The notes under the pieces were generated by a model, which was not told where the DNA came from, ran no database searches, and worked only from the letters and a program-made list of their open reading frames with translations. DNA of 64,000 nucleotides from Phormidesmis priestleyi ULC007 (GTDB taxonomy: Bacteria > Cyanobacteriota > Cyanobacteriia > Leptolyngbyales > Leptolyngbyaceae): NCBI RefSeq assembly GCF_001895925.1, contig NZ_MPPI01000012.1, forward strand, positions 1-64,000, in the 5' to 3' direction. Made by a program: the position numbers and the translations under genes. The first letter of the stretch is position 1, and every line of letters begins with the position of its first letter. This document shows, piece by piece, positions 63,388-64,000 of this stretch.

Positions 63388-63672
63388 ATGAAAACTATCG
63401 AAACGATCGCGCATGTTGCTCCAGATGGAAAGCTGACGCTCCAGCTACCTGCTGACATTCCCCCAGGCGATCACAAAATTGTCCTTGTGATTGACGAAGT
63501 GCCGATGTCTCAAACTGAATCCTCAAAAGAAAGGAGTAATGCTTGGAATGTTCTCAAGAAATATGCAGGAACCGTGAAGGATCTGCCGGAAGATTGGGCG
63601 ATCGAGCATGATCATTATCTCTATGGCATACCCAGGCGCAACTCTCAAGAACCTTCAATGCAGCATTTTTAA
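63388..63672 (+). CDS. Orphan antitoxin-like protein (DUF2281/VapB-type)
   Basis: The 94-aa protein begins MKTIETIAHVAPDGKLTLQL, a common start of cyanobacterial antitoxins that pair with PIN toxins. A C-terminal stretch (LKKYAGTVKDLPEDWAIEHD) is the usual toxin-binding part. No toxin gene follows: ribE converges five bases after the stop. It may act in trans, be a relic, or regulate another partner. Confidence 0.6.
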   Translation: MKTIETIAHVAPDGKLTLQLPADIPPGDHKIVLVIDEVPMSQTESSKERSNAWNVLKKYAGTVKDLPEDWAIEHDHYLYGIPRRNSQEPSMQHF

Positions 63673-63677
63673 TGAAT

Positions 63678-64000
63678 TTACAGATAGCCATGTTCCGCTA
63701 AAAAATCGGGACTGAGGACAGCAGGAGAACCGATCGCGATTTCCCCATGACTGGCAGAACCCGATCGTAGAAACTTCTCAACATACTTACCCAAAATATC
63801 GCCCTCTAAATTCACCCAACTGCCTGGGCTGAGGTGACAAAGGTTGGTTTCCTCATAGGTGTGCGGGATCACTGCGACCGTGAACCAAGATCCAGCCGGA
63901 TCACAGTTAGCAACGGTCAAACTAATGCCGTTAATCGCCACACTTCCTTTGGGGAGAATGTAGCGGGCAACTCGCTGACTCGCGGTCGTAAACGTCATTT
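63678..64000 (-). CDS. ribE: Riboflavin synthase, C-terminal part (cut by the window edge)
   Basis: The frame continues beyond the right edge. Visible residues contain the second barrel of riboflavin synthase alpha: LPKGSVAINGISLTVANCD and VAVIPHTYEETNLCHLSPG, then VNLEGDILGKYVEKFLRS. The enzyme forms riboflavin from two lumazine molecules. In the visible part an ATG (63998) occurs inside the domain and is not the start. Confidence 0.9.
   Translation of the reverse strand, partial: MTFTTASQRVARYILPKGSVAINGISLTVANCDPAGSWFTVAVIPHTYEETNLCHLSPGSWVNLEGDILGKYVEKFLRSGSASHGEIAIGSPAVLSPDFLAEHGYL

Overview
The window is chromosomal DNA of a cyanobacterium. Three things support this: the HIP1-type octamer GCGATCGC (and GATCG-rich variants) recurs in most genes; there are clear NtcA, Ycf66, SLH-OprB iron-uptake porin, DUF4079 and TLP40-type cyclophilin genes; and efp-accB and hisB/fabI/ntcA sit side by side as they often do in this phylum. 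Intergenic palindromic repeats and relics of small toxin-antitoxin type genes suggest a filamentous, Leptolyngbya/Oscillatoria-like genome, but the genus cannot be fixed from this sequence. I saw no rRNA, tRNA, transposase, integrase or phage structural gene.

Layout. 1-2.7 kb: a gene tail, an SLH-only porin relative, a small membrane protein and a class V aminotransferase. 2.7-6.7 kb: a palindromic repeat, an aldo/keto reductase, trpS and a metF-like reductase. 6.7-10.6 kb: a two-gene operon of STAND-like P-loop ATPases, converging on msrA. 10.8-14.9 kb: a membrane-anchored unknown, the full-length iron porin behind a good Fur box, and a NarL-type response regulator broken by one extra base. 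15-19.2 kb: a [2Fe-2S] protein, creD and a solitary ureC. 19.2-26.4 kb: housekeeping genes (purH, DUF4079, aldo/keto reductase) mixed with decayed small genes (a PIN toxin relic, a frameshifted conserved gene, a lone coiled-coil gene) and CRISPR-like short repeats. 26.4-28.2 kb: a long non-coding stretch with a strong hairpin, then a CbbX/SpoVK-like AAA ATPase that stands out from its surroundings. 28.3-34.4 kb: an unusually long alaS, two Uma2 nucleases, a lipid-kinase fragment, a HEAGH membrane protease and a VanY-like peptidase. 34.5-40.5 kb: an AEC carrier, a MshEN-like protein, murB-murC and gap2. 40.6-43.3 kb: an accessory island with a three-gene HNH cassette on the minus strand and a divergent set of small DUF6888/DUF6887-type genes. 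43.3-47.8 kb: thiL, the TLP40-type cyclophilin, efp, accB and ycf66. 47.9-56.1 kb: a PEP-CTERM protein, ileS, an SH3b/peptidoglycan-binding protein, an ArsC/Spx-like protein, two exported unknowns and an aquaporin. 56.6-64 kb: a hybrid response regulator/kinase lacking its H-box histidine, hisB, fabI, ntcA, a ribbon-helix-helix protein with a probable operator, pgeF, an M23 peptidase, an orphan antitoxin and the end of ribE.

How the genes fit together. Most are core functions: aminoacyl-tRNA synthetases, folate/purine, thiamine, riboflavin and histidine synthesis, fatty-acid synthesis (accB, fabI), peptidoglycan synthesis and turnover (murB, murC, VanY, PgeF, M23), carbon fixation (gap2) and nitrogen control (ntcA, ureC). 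The best candidates for undescribed biology are the HNH cassette (40600-41843), the twin ATPase operon (6717-9967), the AAA gene with its structured leader (26403-28154), the alaS insertion (about 29700-30210) and the histidine-less kinase (56598-57923). None of these can be assigned a function from sequence alone.
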